Shown: piece by piece, positions 56,341 through 64,000 of the stretch
How positions within the stretch are numbered: position 1 is the stretch's first letter
Layout of the letters: every line of letters starts with the position of its first letter
Assembly: GCA_902529115.1 (NCBI GenBank)
Contig: CABZVB010000004.1
Span: 1-64,000, forward strand
Reading direction: 5' to 3'
DNA length: 64,000 nucleotides
From: an uncultured Balneola sp.
GTDB lineage: Bacteria; Bacteroidota; Rhodothermia; Balneolales; Balneolaceae
Made by a program: the position numbers and the translations under genes
Notes under the pieces: model-generated
What the model saw: the letters and a program-made list of their open reading frames with translations, nothing else
The model's database searches: none
What the model was told of the DNA's origin: nothing

Positions 56341-57765
56341 ATGTACGAATTCAAAAACTATACTAATCGCTCAACCAAACGACTTATTGGGGCAGTTTTC
56401 GTTGTAACACTTTTATATTTAGTTTACCCTACATTTGCATGGGCTCAAAATATATCAAATGCACAGTCAAGACCTATTGATCAAATTATAGCACAGGTAA
56501 ATGATCGTGTAATATTGAAGTCTGATATCGATTCTGATGTTCGAACCTATATATTACAAAATCGAAGATATGGACAGAATATTCTTTTTAGTGAAGCTCT
56601 TTGGTATAGCTTTCTTGAAAACACTATTGAAAACCTTATTTTGCTCCAAAAGGCTAAAATTGACTCTGTTACAATACCAAATGAACGTGTTAATAGAGCC
56701 ATGGATCAACGCATTCAACAGCTTATAATGCAATATGGATCAGAAAAGGCTTTAGAACGCGTTTTTGGAAAACCTGTTATACAACTTCGCGAAGAATTTC
56801 GCGAAGATTTCAGAGAACAAATGACTACCGAACAGGTTAGACAGACCTATTTATCTAGTATCACTATAACCAGACCAGAAGTGGCTGAATTTTTTGAAAG
56901 TATTCCTAAAGACAGTCTCCCTACCATACCTGAACAAGTAGCACTTTCTCAAATAGTTATAATACCACCAGCAAAAAATGATGCCAAAGAAGCGGCCTAT
57001 TTTTTTGCAGTAAGCTTACGAGATTCTATATTAATACATGGTATTCCGCTCGAAGATTTGGCTAGACGTCACAGTGATGGTCCATCTGGTCCAAGAGGAG
57101 GATTGCTGCCTTTAATGGGACTTAACGAGTTGGTGTCTGAATATTCAGCCGCTGCCTCTGCATTAACCCCTGGACAAATATCCGAAGTGGTTGAAACAGA
57201 ATATGGCTATCATTTGATAGAATTAATTAGACGTATTGGAGATCAAATTGAGACTCGTCACATACTAATATCTGTAAATGCAGAAGAACAGGATGATGAA
57301 GTTGCTATTGGTCAGTTAGTAAGTATTAGAGATAGCCTAATAGAAATACCTGACTTAGAATTTTCAATCTTAGCTCGAACAAGAAGTCATGATCCTATCA
57401 CAAAAGTAACTGGTGGTAAGGTTCTTGACCCTGAAACGGGAGAACGGTATATCCCTCTAAGTAGATTAGATGCAAACCTCTATCGTACCGTATTATTATT
57501 GGAAAATGTAAAAGATATATCAGAACCCAGGGCTTTTACACTTAATTCAACCAAAGGTGGTCGTGCCTATAGAATAATCCGTTTAGACCAGCGTATCGAA
57601 GAACATGTAGCAAATATGGATCAAGATTTTGAACGACTCCGAAACATAGCTCTTCAACAAAAACAATTGCGAATGTATTCGCAATGGGTTGAAGAACTTC
57701 GTGATGAGGTATATATAGAATATCGTATTGGCATACCCAATTCTCCAGTAACTCCTCAATTTTAA
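56341..57765 (+). CDS. surA: Periplasmic chaperone / peptidyl-prolyl isomerase SurA
   Basis: The 474-residue protein has a signal peptide (about residues 1-35, ending TFAWAQ). The SurA N-terminal chaperone domain begins IIAQVNDRVILKSDID, the phrase typical of SurA. Two parvulin domains follow: one spans EQVALSQIVI to TEYGYHLIELI, and the second, less complete, starts at ETRHILISV. SurA escorts unfolded outer-membrane proteins to the BAM complex. It is followed by moxR 19 bases on. Confidence 0.9.
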   Translation: MYEFKNYTNRSTKRLIGAVFVVTLLYLVYPTFAWAQNISNAQSRPIDQIIAQVNDRVILKSDIDSDVRTYILQNRRYGQNILFSEALWYSFLENTIENLILLQKAKIDSVTIPNERVNRAMDQRIQQLIMQYGSEKALERVFGKPVIQLREEFREDFREQMTTEQVRQTYLSSITITRPEVAEFFESIPKDSLPTIPEQVALSQIVIIPPAKNDAKEAAYFFAVSLRDSILIHGIPLEDLARRHSDGPSGPRGGLLPLMGLNELVSEYSAAASALTPGQISEVVETEYGYHLIELIRRIGDQIETRHILISVNAEEQDDEVAIGQLVSIRDSLIEIPDLEFSILARTRSHDPITKVTGGKVLDPETGERYIPLSRLDANLYRTVLLLENVKDISEPRAFTLNSTKGGRAYRIIRLDQRIEEHVANMDQDFERLRNIALQQKQLRMYSQWVEELRDEVYIEYRIGIPNSPVTPQF

Positions 57766-57784
57766 TAATCATGACTAGTTTGAT

Positions 57785-58786
57785 ATGACTCAAAAAGTCG
57801 ATTCAGTAGAAAAAGCACAAGCCTTTTCGCAAAAATTTGGTGCTCTAAAAACTGAGATTCAAAAAGTGATTGTCGGGCAGGAGGATATAATAGATTTACT
57901 GCTCTTAAGTCTTTTTTCAAAGGGACACTGCCTATTAGTTGGAGTTCCTGGATTGGCTAAAACACTGCTTATTAAAACACTCTCAGAAGCTTTGGATTTG
58001 AATTTTAACCGGATTCAATTTACCCCCGATTTAATGCCAGGAGATGTAACTGGAACAGAGGTCATTGAAGAAAACAAAGAAGCACGAACAAAAAGTTTTA
58101 GATTTATAAAAGGTCCTATTTTTTCCAATATTTTATTAGCTGATGAAATTAACCGAACACCTCCGAAAACACAATCAGCTCTACTTGAAGGTATGCAAGA
58201 GTATCATGTGACTGCTTCAGGCAAAAGTTATGAACTAGACTTACCCTTCTTTGTTTTAGCCACACAAAATCCTATTGAACAAGAAGGCACCTATCCACTA
58301 CCTGAAGCACAATTGGACCGGTTTATGTTTCAGCTATGGGTAGATTATCCAACATTTGATCAGGAGAAACAAATTATCATCCAAACCACAAGCTCATCCA
58401 CTGTTAATAGTCAGGCTCAAATGAATAAAGATGATATATTGCAGTATCAGGAACTAATTCGCGAAGTACCCATACCTTCATCGGTACTGGATTATACGGT
58501 CTCTTTGGTCAATTGTACTCGACCCAACGCTGACAATAATAAATCTAAGAATAATAGTATTGCAAATGAGTATTTGAGTTGGGGGGCAGGGCCTAGGGCT
58601 TCTCAATATTTAATTTTAGCAGCCAAATCTAAAGCTATGTCTGAAGGACGATTCAACATTACCGAGGAAGACATTAAATTTCTTGCTGTTCCTGTTCTTA
58701 GGCATAGAATTATACCCAATTACACTGCAGAAGCGCAGGGCTTAAGTTCAGTAGATATTATAGATAAAATTTTGAGTATACTCTAA
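57785..58786 (+). CDS. MoxR family AAA+ ATPase
   Basis: The 333-residue protein has Walker A GVPGLAKT (residues 53-60), Walker B LLADEINR near 117, FTPDLMPGDVTGTEV, TQNPIEQEGTYPLPEAQLDRF and a C-terminal lid domain. MoxR ATPases act as chaperones for assembling protein complexes, usually with VWA-domain partners and a DUF58 protein. A VWA membrane protein follows 10 bases on, but no DUF58 or BatB/C/D gene is present here. Confidence 0.92.
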   Translation: MTQKVDSVEKAQAFSQKFGALKTEIQKVIVGQEDIIDLLLLSLFSKGHCLLVGVPGLAKTLLIKTLSEALDLNFNRIQFTPDLMPGDVTGTEVIEENKEARTKSFRFIKGPIFSNILLADEINRTPPKTQSALLEGMQEYHVTASGKSYELDLPFFVLATQNPIEQEGTYPLPEAQLDRFMFQLWVDYPTFDQEKQIIIQTTSSSTVNSQAQMNKDDILQYQELIREVPIPSSVLDYTVSLVNCTRPNADNNKSKNNSIANEYLSWGAGPRASQYLILAAKSKAMSEGRFNITEEDIKFLAVPVLRHRIIPNYTAEAQGLSSVDIIDKILSIL

Positions 58787-58796
58787 TAAAGTATTC

Positions 58797-61028
58797 ATGG
58801 AATTTGTTGGCTTTCAACATAGTTTTCCAGCCTATTTAATATTGCTTATTTGGCTAAGTTGTATTGCATTAATCTGGCGCAGTTACTCTAAAAACAAAAA
58901 ATTAGGTGCCAAAGAAAAAGTAGGTTTAACCTTGCTGCGATGCTTTAGCATTACCATTCTATTTCTACTTTTATTGAATCCCATTTTCTTTAGTAGTGAT
59001 TTAAAAAAATCACCACAAAATGTAATGATTCTCCTTGACAGTTCGGAAAGTATGAATCTTATAAAAGGAGAATATAAGGGTGCTTCAACCTATAGAAATG
59101 TGCTGAAAAAACTGCAACAACTAGAGCCTCAACTTAATGTTGAGTGGTATCAATTTGGTAATTTTTTACGACCCTCCTCTAGGATTGATAGTCTAGATCT
59201 TACCGACTCAGACTCTCGATTAACCCAAGCAATTCAGCAGGTGCAAACGTTGAAAGAGGATTTTCAAGGAGTGTTATTAGTCACTGATGGAATACATAAA
59301 TCGACTATAGATGCGAGTATAGAAGCGGAATTAACAGGGCTACCATTTTATGTGATTGCAATGGGTGATACAAATGGTGTTCAAGATGTTTCCATTGTAG
59401 ACGTACAACGTAATAGCCTTGGCTATTTGAATACTACACATGAATTCTTGGTTAGCGTTCAAGCAGATGGTTATGTTCATAAAAGGGTAATATTATCTAT
59501 GCGTGATGCGATGGGAAACATACTAGACACTACGATATTATTCATTTCATCCAATGATGAACGTATTCTTCACCCTTTCCGGGTAACTTTGAAAGAGACA
59601 GGCTTACAATCGTTCAATTTTACCATTGAAGAACTTGAAAATGAGTGGACCCTTATGAATAATGAGCTGCGTTCGTCGGTACAGGTGGTTGACGATCAGA
59701 TCGATGTGGTGCACATAGCCAACCAGGTGCATCCCGATATTCGAATGATACGAGATATCATGGCTACCAACCCTCAAATACGCTTACATACCTTAACACT
59801 GCAGCAAAATGGTCAATTTTTAGAATCGGATTTGAACTCAGAAATAGAAGCAGATGTGATTATTATTCATGGAGAACCCTGGGTAGATGTTCTTGATCTA
59901 AAAGAAAAGGCTGGATTTGATCTCTTATCTAAACCACTAGTTTACCTACATATTCCAAGTCCCGTAGATAGAAGGCTATTGAACAGCTCAGCATGGGAAC
60001 CAATGTATCCTTGGTTTAGCAATTCAGTGGGTCGTTTTCAATTAAACAACGAGGCTTTTGAGGATGAGTCCGCATCGTTTGTTAGTTCCTGGACGTCAAA
60101 TGAACATCCGTTACTGGCTGATGTACCAAAGCTCACAGGCACAACTCCTACCCTATCTGGCATATTGAATAGTCAGTTACCAATGCATGATGCCATACTC
60201 AATGCTCGCTATTTTGCAGATCAAGAGAATTATCCCACCATTCAAGTAAAACAATATAACTCGAACCGAATGGTACTCGTTTCTCACTGGAATTGGTATC
60301 TTTTCTATCAAAGCTTGCGAATTCTTCAACGAGATTATGTTGATCAGTTGTTTTCAAACATAATCTATTGGGTTAATAGCAATCCCAACGAGGATAATGT
60401 TCAAATAAATACCACAAGAACAACCTACTCTGTAAATGAATCTGTAGAATTTAATGCAACATTACTCAATGATAGTGGGCAGCCTGAGAATGATGCTTCT
60501 GTTGAAATACTTATTTACCAAGATGCTGCTCCGAAAAGTTCCGAATACCAGGTTGAAGGAATGGACAATCAATTAACTGCATATACTGAGTCTGAAAAAT
60601 CGAATAATCAATCTGAATTACGCTTTAATATACAGTTAACACCCTCCGGATTTGGAGAATATACAGGAATTATAGACATAGATGAAGAAGGGATTTTTTC
60701 TTATAGCGCAATTGTTCGTAAGAATGGTGTTGAAATGCATAGAAGTTCCGCTCAATTTATTATTCAACAATCAAATGATGAATTTGTAGTCACAAGACGA
60801 GATAATGAACTTTTAGGTCGTATTAGTTCTCAGACTGGAGGTATTCTTGTAGAGTTTAATGAACTAGAAGAACTTGAATCTAGTATGCGAACGAATGGAT
60901 TATTTGAAACCGTTGATCTTTTGATTGAAGAATACTTCTACCCTATTCGACAGGTATTTTGGTTCATTATCGTTTTTATTTTGCTCGGAATAGAATGGTT
61001 TGCCAGAAAATGGTACGGTTTGCTGTAA
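58797..61028 (+). CDS. VWA-domain integral membrane protein
   Basis: The 743-residue protein has two N-terminal membrane helices (about 13-30 and 45-62), a periplasmic von Willebrand A-like domain (from about residue 75, ILLDSSESMNL with the MIDAS DxSxS, then LLVTDGIHKS), a long beta-rich region with Ig-like character (about 530-650), and a C-terminal membrane helix (about 715-735, WFIIVFILLGIEW). In families with this layout a degenerate glutamine amidotransferase-like segment often lies in the middle. It is probably the substrate-binding partner of the MoxR ATPase encoded just upstream. Confidence 0.8.
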   Translation: MEFVGFQHSFPAYLILLIWLSCIALIWRSYSKNKKLGAKEKVGLTLLRCFSITILFLLLLNPIFFSSDLKKSPQNVMILLDSSESMNLIKGEYKGASTYRNVLKKLQQLEPQLNVEWYQFGNFLRPSSRIDSLDLTDSDSRLTQAIQQVQTLKEDFQGVLLVTDGIHKSTIDASIEAELTGLPFYVIAMGDTNGVQDVSIVDVQRNSLGYLNTTHEFLVSVQADGYVHKRVILSMRDAMGNILDTTILFISSNDERILHPFRVTLKETGLQSFNFTIEELENEWTLMNNELRSSVQVVDDQIDVVHIANQVHPDIRMIRDIMATNPQIRLHTLTLQQNGQFLESDLNSEIEADVIIIHGEPWVDVLDLKEKAGFDLLSKPLVYLHIPSPVDRRLLNSSAWEPMYPWFSNSVGRFQLNNEAFEDESASFVSSWTSNEHPLLADVPKLTGTTPTLSGILNSQLPMHDAILNARYFADQENYPTIQVKQYNSNRMVLVSHWNWYLFYQSLRILQRDYVDQLFSNIIYWVNSNPNEDNVQINTTRTTYSVNESVEFNATLLNDSGQPENDASVEILIYQDAAPKSSEYQVEGMDNQLTAYTESEKSNNQSELRFNIQLTPSGFGEYTGIIDIDEEGIFSYSAIVRKNGVEMHRSSAQFIIQQSNDEFVVTRRDNELLGRISSQTGGILVEFNELEELESSMRTNGLFETVDLLIEEYFYPIRQVFWFIIVFILLGIEWFARKWYGLL

Positions 61029-61169
61029 TCCACAGCTATCTTTAGAGTTGCTATTACATAAATCAACTATGCATTGACTGACAAAGCATCGACTTGTGAA
61101 TCTACTGGCTTAAAGTTCATCAACCGGTAAATTTATCAGTAGCAGCAAAAAGTTAGGATAAAAGAATAG

Positions 61170-61694
61170 CTAATACTGAATGATGTAATGAATGGGTATA
61201 CCTTCAAGAAGCTGATCTTTTCCCGACAAAAAGCTTAATTCAATAATAAAAGAATATCCAATAACTTCTCCACCAAGCTCTAATACCAATTCCGTGGCTG
61301 CTTTTGCAGTGCCACCCGTAGCAAGCAAGTCATCGTGTATGATTACTTTTTCTCCCGCTTTTATGGCATCGATATGCATTTCAAGAACATCCTGACCATA
61401 TTCTAGGCCATATACTTTTTGTGTTGTTGTATAGGGTAATTTACCTTTTTTTCTTGCGGGCACAAAGCCTGCTCGGAGATCCTTTGCTAAACTTGGACCA
61501 AACAAAAAACCTCTGGATTCAAGACCCACAATTTTATCAACTGATAAGGTCTTATACGGTTCGAGTAAGGCCGAGAGCGTTAATTCATTTGCTTTAGCAT
61601 CTAATAATAATGGGGTAATGTCTTTAAATTGTATTCCTTCTTCTGGAAAGTCAGGAATGTTTCGGATATGTGAACGTATGTAATCTGTATCCAT
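61170..61694 (-). CDS. apt: Adenine phosphoribosyltransferase
   Basis: From ATG 61694 the protein is 174 residues (a TTG lies three codons upstream). It has the Apt opening IRNIPDFPEEGIQFKDITPLL, ESRGFLFG, ARKKGKLPY, and the PRPP-binding VIIHDDLLATGGTAKAA. It converts adenine and PRPP to AMP in purine salvage. It diverges from tadA with a 49-base gap. Confidence 0.95.
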   Translation of the reverse strand: MDTDYIRSHIRNIPDFPEEGIQFKDITPLLLDAKANELTLSALLEPYKTLSVDKIVGLESRGFLFGPSLAKDLRAGFVPARKKGKLPYTTTQKVYGLEYGQDVLEMHIDAIKAGEKVIIHDDLLATGGTAKAATELVLELGGEVIGYSFIIELSFLSGKDQLLEGIPIHYIIQY

Positions 61695-61743
61695 AGGTGA
61701 CAAAATTCTTTAGCAAGTTATAAAAGAAAAGTATATTAAAATT

Positions 61744-62223
61744 ATGAACAACAATGAACCTATTTGGCAGCAACATCAATTTTTCATGACTAAAGCTATA
61801 GAATTAGCTGAACAAGCATATAAAAAGGATGAAGTGCCAGTTGGAGCGGTTGTGGTCAAAGAGAATAAAGTCATTGGTAAGGGTTATAACCAAGTAGAAT
61901 CGCTCGGCGATGCCACTGCCCATGCTGAAATGATCGCATTATCTGCCGCCTATGAGACAAATGGGTCTAAATATCTTCATGGGGCTACATTATATGTTAG
62001 TCTAGAGCCTTGTGTAATGTGTGCGGGCGCACTGATTTGGTCAAAAATTGACAGGCTTGTTTTTGGGGCGTCTGATTCAAAATCAGGAGCCTGTGGTAGC
62101 CTTTTTAATATCCATAATAACCCATTACTTAATCATCGATTTGAGGTCATTCAAGGTATTTTGGAGGCGGATGCGGAAAACCTATTGAAGAGATTCTTTG
62201 CTAAAAAAAGAAAAAAAGGCTGA
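61744..62223 (+). CDS. tadA: tRNA-specific adenosine deaminase
   Basis: The 159-residue cytidine-deaminase-fold enzyme has zinc and proton-shuttle residues His60-Ala-Glu62 (HAE) and Cys90/Cys93 in EPCVMCAGAL. VPVGAVVV and FGASDSKSGACGSLFNI are TadA features. It deaminates A34 of tRNA-Arg(ACG) to inosine and is essential in most bacteria. It converges with the DedA-type gene with a 40-base gap. Confidence 0.94.
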   Translation: MNNNEPIWQQHQFFMTKAIELAEQAYKKDEVPVGAVVVKENKVIGKGYNQVESLGDATAHAEMIALSAAYETNGSKYLHGATLYVSLEPCVMCAGALIWSKIDRLVFGASDSKSGACGSLFNIHNNPLLNHRFEVIQGILEADAENLLKRFFAKKRKKG

Positions 62224-62263
62224 TCGATAGCTTACATAATGTTTTGGCTTAAAAATAATTTTA

Positions 62264-63826
62264 TTATTTAACTGAATAAAGTTTTTTTAGGCGAATCCAT
62301 CGACGATAAATCTTACGCCTACCCAAAGAGGTAGTTAGTGGAAGAATCCAATTAAATAGAAAATAAAGCGAAAAGCCGAGCCCTAATATTAATTGTGGTA
62401 TATACCCATAATAACTTTCATAGTAGTTCATCATTTCCTGTCCTAGTATATAGGCTAAGGTTCCCAAAAGAGGAGCCCATACAAGGGTGCTAGCAATAAA
62501 GTGAAGCATAAAGGAAAAGAATGGATATCGGCAAAGCCCAGCACTAAAATATGCTGGAAAACGACTTCCAGGTATGAATCGACTTATCCAGAGTACTCCC
62601 ACAGCATTTTTACTGAACCATCCAGTGAAATAATCTAAATCCTTTTTTGTAATCATCCATTTCAATGGAATCTTTTCCAACCATCCTCGTTTAAATATTC
62701 GACCCAATACATAAATAAACATGTCGAATACAATAACGCCAAGTGCTGAGGCCAATATGGCATTACTCAAATGTAGTACGCCTCTGGAAGCTAGTACCCC
62801 TGCTGAAATACAAGCTAAATCTTCTGAAAACAAAGAAATTAATGATATAATGAGCATTAACAGTATTAAATAAATTCCTGAAACTCGAACATAATTCTCA
62901 AGAATAAATTCCTCTTTAGCTGTGGAATCCCAATTTAGTTTAAATGATTCTTGGGATTCAATTTTGTTTAAGGATGCCAATTCTATCGGTAATATTTCTG
63001 CTAATGATTGTTCATCCATTACATGCATGATATCCTTTGATACTAAGGAATAAGTTTGCACAAAGTTATCTAAGAGTGGAATCTGTTGTTGTTCATTCAT
63101 TACCCAGCGATTATCATTGTCAATGCGGGTTCGTATAACCTTTGAAACTTTAGATAATTCAAAGCTGTGCTGCATAGCCTGTGATAACTGATAACCCGAA
63201 ACTAGCCGAATCTTCTCAGCTTTCACCTTCCAATGCTTCAGTCTATCAAAGTGAGGAATGATATGGTACAAAACACGCAGTGAAAGACCATAGGTTTGAA
63301 TAAATAGATTGTTCAAATAATATCCGCCCAATAGATAAGAATCGGGTAATGGTGTGGGATTCAGTAAAACTAATTGAAAGTTTGGTACATTTGTCTCGCT
63401 TCCTATTTTCAAGGCTAAATGCGTCCACTCCTTATAGGCCACAAATATTATTAGTGATGAACTATTTTCAATTCGTGTAAGGAGGGATTCTCTTTGAGTC
63501 TTTTCCTTTTCATTGTTACCCAATAAGGGATATATCAAATATTTAGCCCCATTGACCAGTGAATCAGAAGTAAAATATTGTCTTAATCTAGAGTTGATTT
63601 GATCTGGCAGACCAAAAGATACAATTAACTTCTTCGGTATAAGTAATGAGTCATTAATTTCTTCTTGATTATTTTCCCAAGTAGTATGTTCAAGAAATGA
63701 ACCATTAGAATGTATAGTTGTGTGTTCATTTTGTTTCTGCAAAACATTCTGAAAATTTGATATAAGAACTAGGCTTACAAAAACAAAAAGTAGACTTTTG
63801 AGAAAATAATATTTTTTAGTGGGCAT
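62264..63826 (-). CDS. DedA/VTT-domain membrane protein fused to degenerate alpha/beta-hydrolase-like domain
   Basis: The 520-residue protein has a signal-anchor helix (about 9-25), a soluble N-terminal domain to about residue 310, then a DedA-type (SNARE-associated, VTT) membrane domain with the re-entrant segment SRFIPGSRFPAYFSAGL. The N-terminal part follows alpha/beta-hydrolase order: LIVSFG where a HG oxyanion motif is expected, LIIFVAYKEW where a nucleophile elbow such as GYSMG belongs, then LVLLNPTPLPDSYLLGGYYLNN and IIPHFDRL. The catalytic Ser is absent, so it is probably not an active hydrolase. DedA proteins move lipid carriers or phospholipids. It overlaps the upstream acyltransferase-like gene by 11 bases. 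Confidence 0.72.
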   Translation of the reverse strand: MPTKKYYFLKSLLFVFVSLVLISNFQNVLQKQNEHTTIHSNGSFLEHTTWENNQEEINDSLLIPKKLIVSFGLPDQINSRLRQYFTSDSLVNGAKYLIYPLLGNNEKEKTQRESLLTRIENSSSLIIFVAYKEWTHLALKIGSETNVPNFQLVLLNPTPLPDSYLLGGYYLNNLFIQTYGLSLRVLYHIIPHFDRLKHWKVKAEKIRLVSGYQLSQAMQHSFELSKVSKVIRTRIDNDNRWVMNEQQQIPLLDNFVQTYSLVSKDIMHVMDEQSLAEILPIELASLNKIESQESFKLNWDSTAKEEFILENYVRVSGIYLILLMLIISLISLFSEDLACISAGVLASRGVLHLSNAILASALGVIVFDMFIYVLGRIFKRGWLEKIPLKWMITKKDLDYFTGWFSKNAVGVLWISRFIPGSRFPAYFSAGLCRYPFFSFMLHFIASTLVWAPLLGTLAYILGQEMMNYYESYYGYIPQLILGLGFSLYFLFNWILPLTTSLGRRKIYRRWIRLKKLYSVK

Positions 63827-64000
63827 CTTTTTTTAGATTCTCATATTCAACTTGTGACCATTGAAAAATGGATTCTGTTAATTTTTTTCTTGATTTGTTA
63901 CGCCATATTTTGGTTGAGATTGACAATCTAGCAATATACCCTTTTCTAGTAAGTAAGGATAAAAAATGGCGTGCAAAAGTAGTTTCGTCCCACCATGGGA
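63816..64000 (-). CDS. C-terminal end of a probable acyltransferase (cut by the window edge)
   Basis: On the minus strand a frame is open from the right edge to TAA at 63816-63818, covering 60 residues. It begins PWWDETTFARHFLSLL and continues with short beta and basic helical segments, resembling the C-terminus of PlsC-type glycerolipid acyltransferases (TWYGDMTFxPHLWxLL style). Its end overlaps the DedA-fusion start by 11 bases, so the two are an operon. The acyltransferase call rests on a short segment. Confidence 0.5.
   Translation of the reverse strand, partial: PWWDETTFARHFLSLLTRKGYIARLSISTKIWRNKSRKKLTESIFQWSQVEYENLKKDAH

Noticed and set aside
1-64000. CRISPR arrays, rRNA genes, riboswitches or insertion sequences
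   Set aside because: No regularly spaced repeats, transposase frames, rRNA-like sequence or recognisable riboswitch cores were seen by eye. The xerC-type recombinase has housekeeping neighbours.

Overview
The window is A+T-rich and densely coded, and reads as a chromosome segment of a free-living Gram-negative bacterium near the Bacteroidota/Balneolota. The evidence is the gene set: many lipoboxes, BamD and SurA-type outer-membrane biogenesis genes, a SUF cluster carrying DUF2480, a class II isopentenyl diphosphate isomerase, HPr kinase, and a complete recC-recB-recD operon. Shine-Dalgarno-like sequences are rare and TTG or GTG starts are fairly common. No phage, insertion sequence or CRISPR array was seen. 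The lineage is inferred from gene content only.

Layout. 1-6.5 kb: a truncated sugar-phosphate isomerase-like lipoprotein, trmH, M28 and M23 peptidases, and an xerC-hpf-hprK block. 6.5-9.7 kb: a family 2 glycosyltransferase, a CrtC-like carotenoid hydratase and an acyltransferase, which together look like a carotenoid end-group glycosylation and acylation set. 9.7-10.6 kb: the relic of an O-methyltransferase, then tRNA-Leu(CAA). 10.7-21.2 kb: galE, a thioesterase pair and recCBD. 21.2-33.6 kb: a mixed region with two FKBP proteins, a DEAD-box helicase broken by a single-base frameshift, alkaline phosphatase, a metallopeptidase interrupted by TAG, an efflux pump, greA, a Nudix hydrolase, an acetate kinase relic, a caspase-like lipoprotein that has lost its catalytic residues, and manA.

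33.7-40.8 kb: an Fe-S cluster assembly block (sufB, sufC, sufD, sufS, nfu, an IscA-type carrier, DUF2480 and an SDR enzyme). 40.8-45.4 kb: isoprenoid genes (fni and a polyprenyl synthase) running into bamD, nadD and an LD-carboxypeptidase. 45.4-51.1 kb: an amino-acid racemase/aldolase-like enzyme, an SGNH hydrolase, a peroxiredoxin, der and small membrane proteins. 51.3-53.3 kb: thymidine kinase with a nucleoside transporter (salvage). 53.4-61.0 kb: three consecutive parvulin/SurA-like periplasmic chaperones followed by a MoxR ATPase and a VWA membrane protein. 61.1-64 kb: apt, tadA, a DedA-type membrane protein fused to a degenerate alpha/beta-hydrolase-like domain, and the end of a probable acyltransferase.

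The strongest unusual signals are two apparent pseudoenzymes (the caspase-like lipoprotein at 30.5 kb and the hydrolase-DedA fusion at 62.3 kb) and four gene lesions between 9.7 and 30.5 kb: the methyltransferase relic, the A8 frameshift in the helicase, the TAG in the metallopeptidase and the internally deleted ackA. The carotenoid-tailoring trio links plausibly to the isoprenoid genes 30 kb away.
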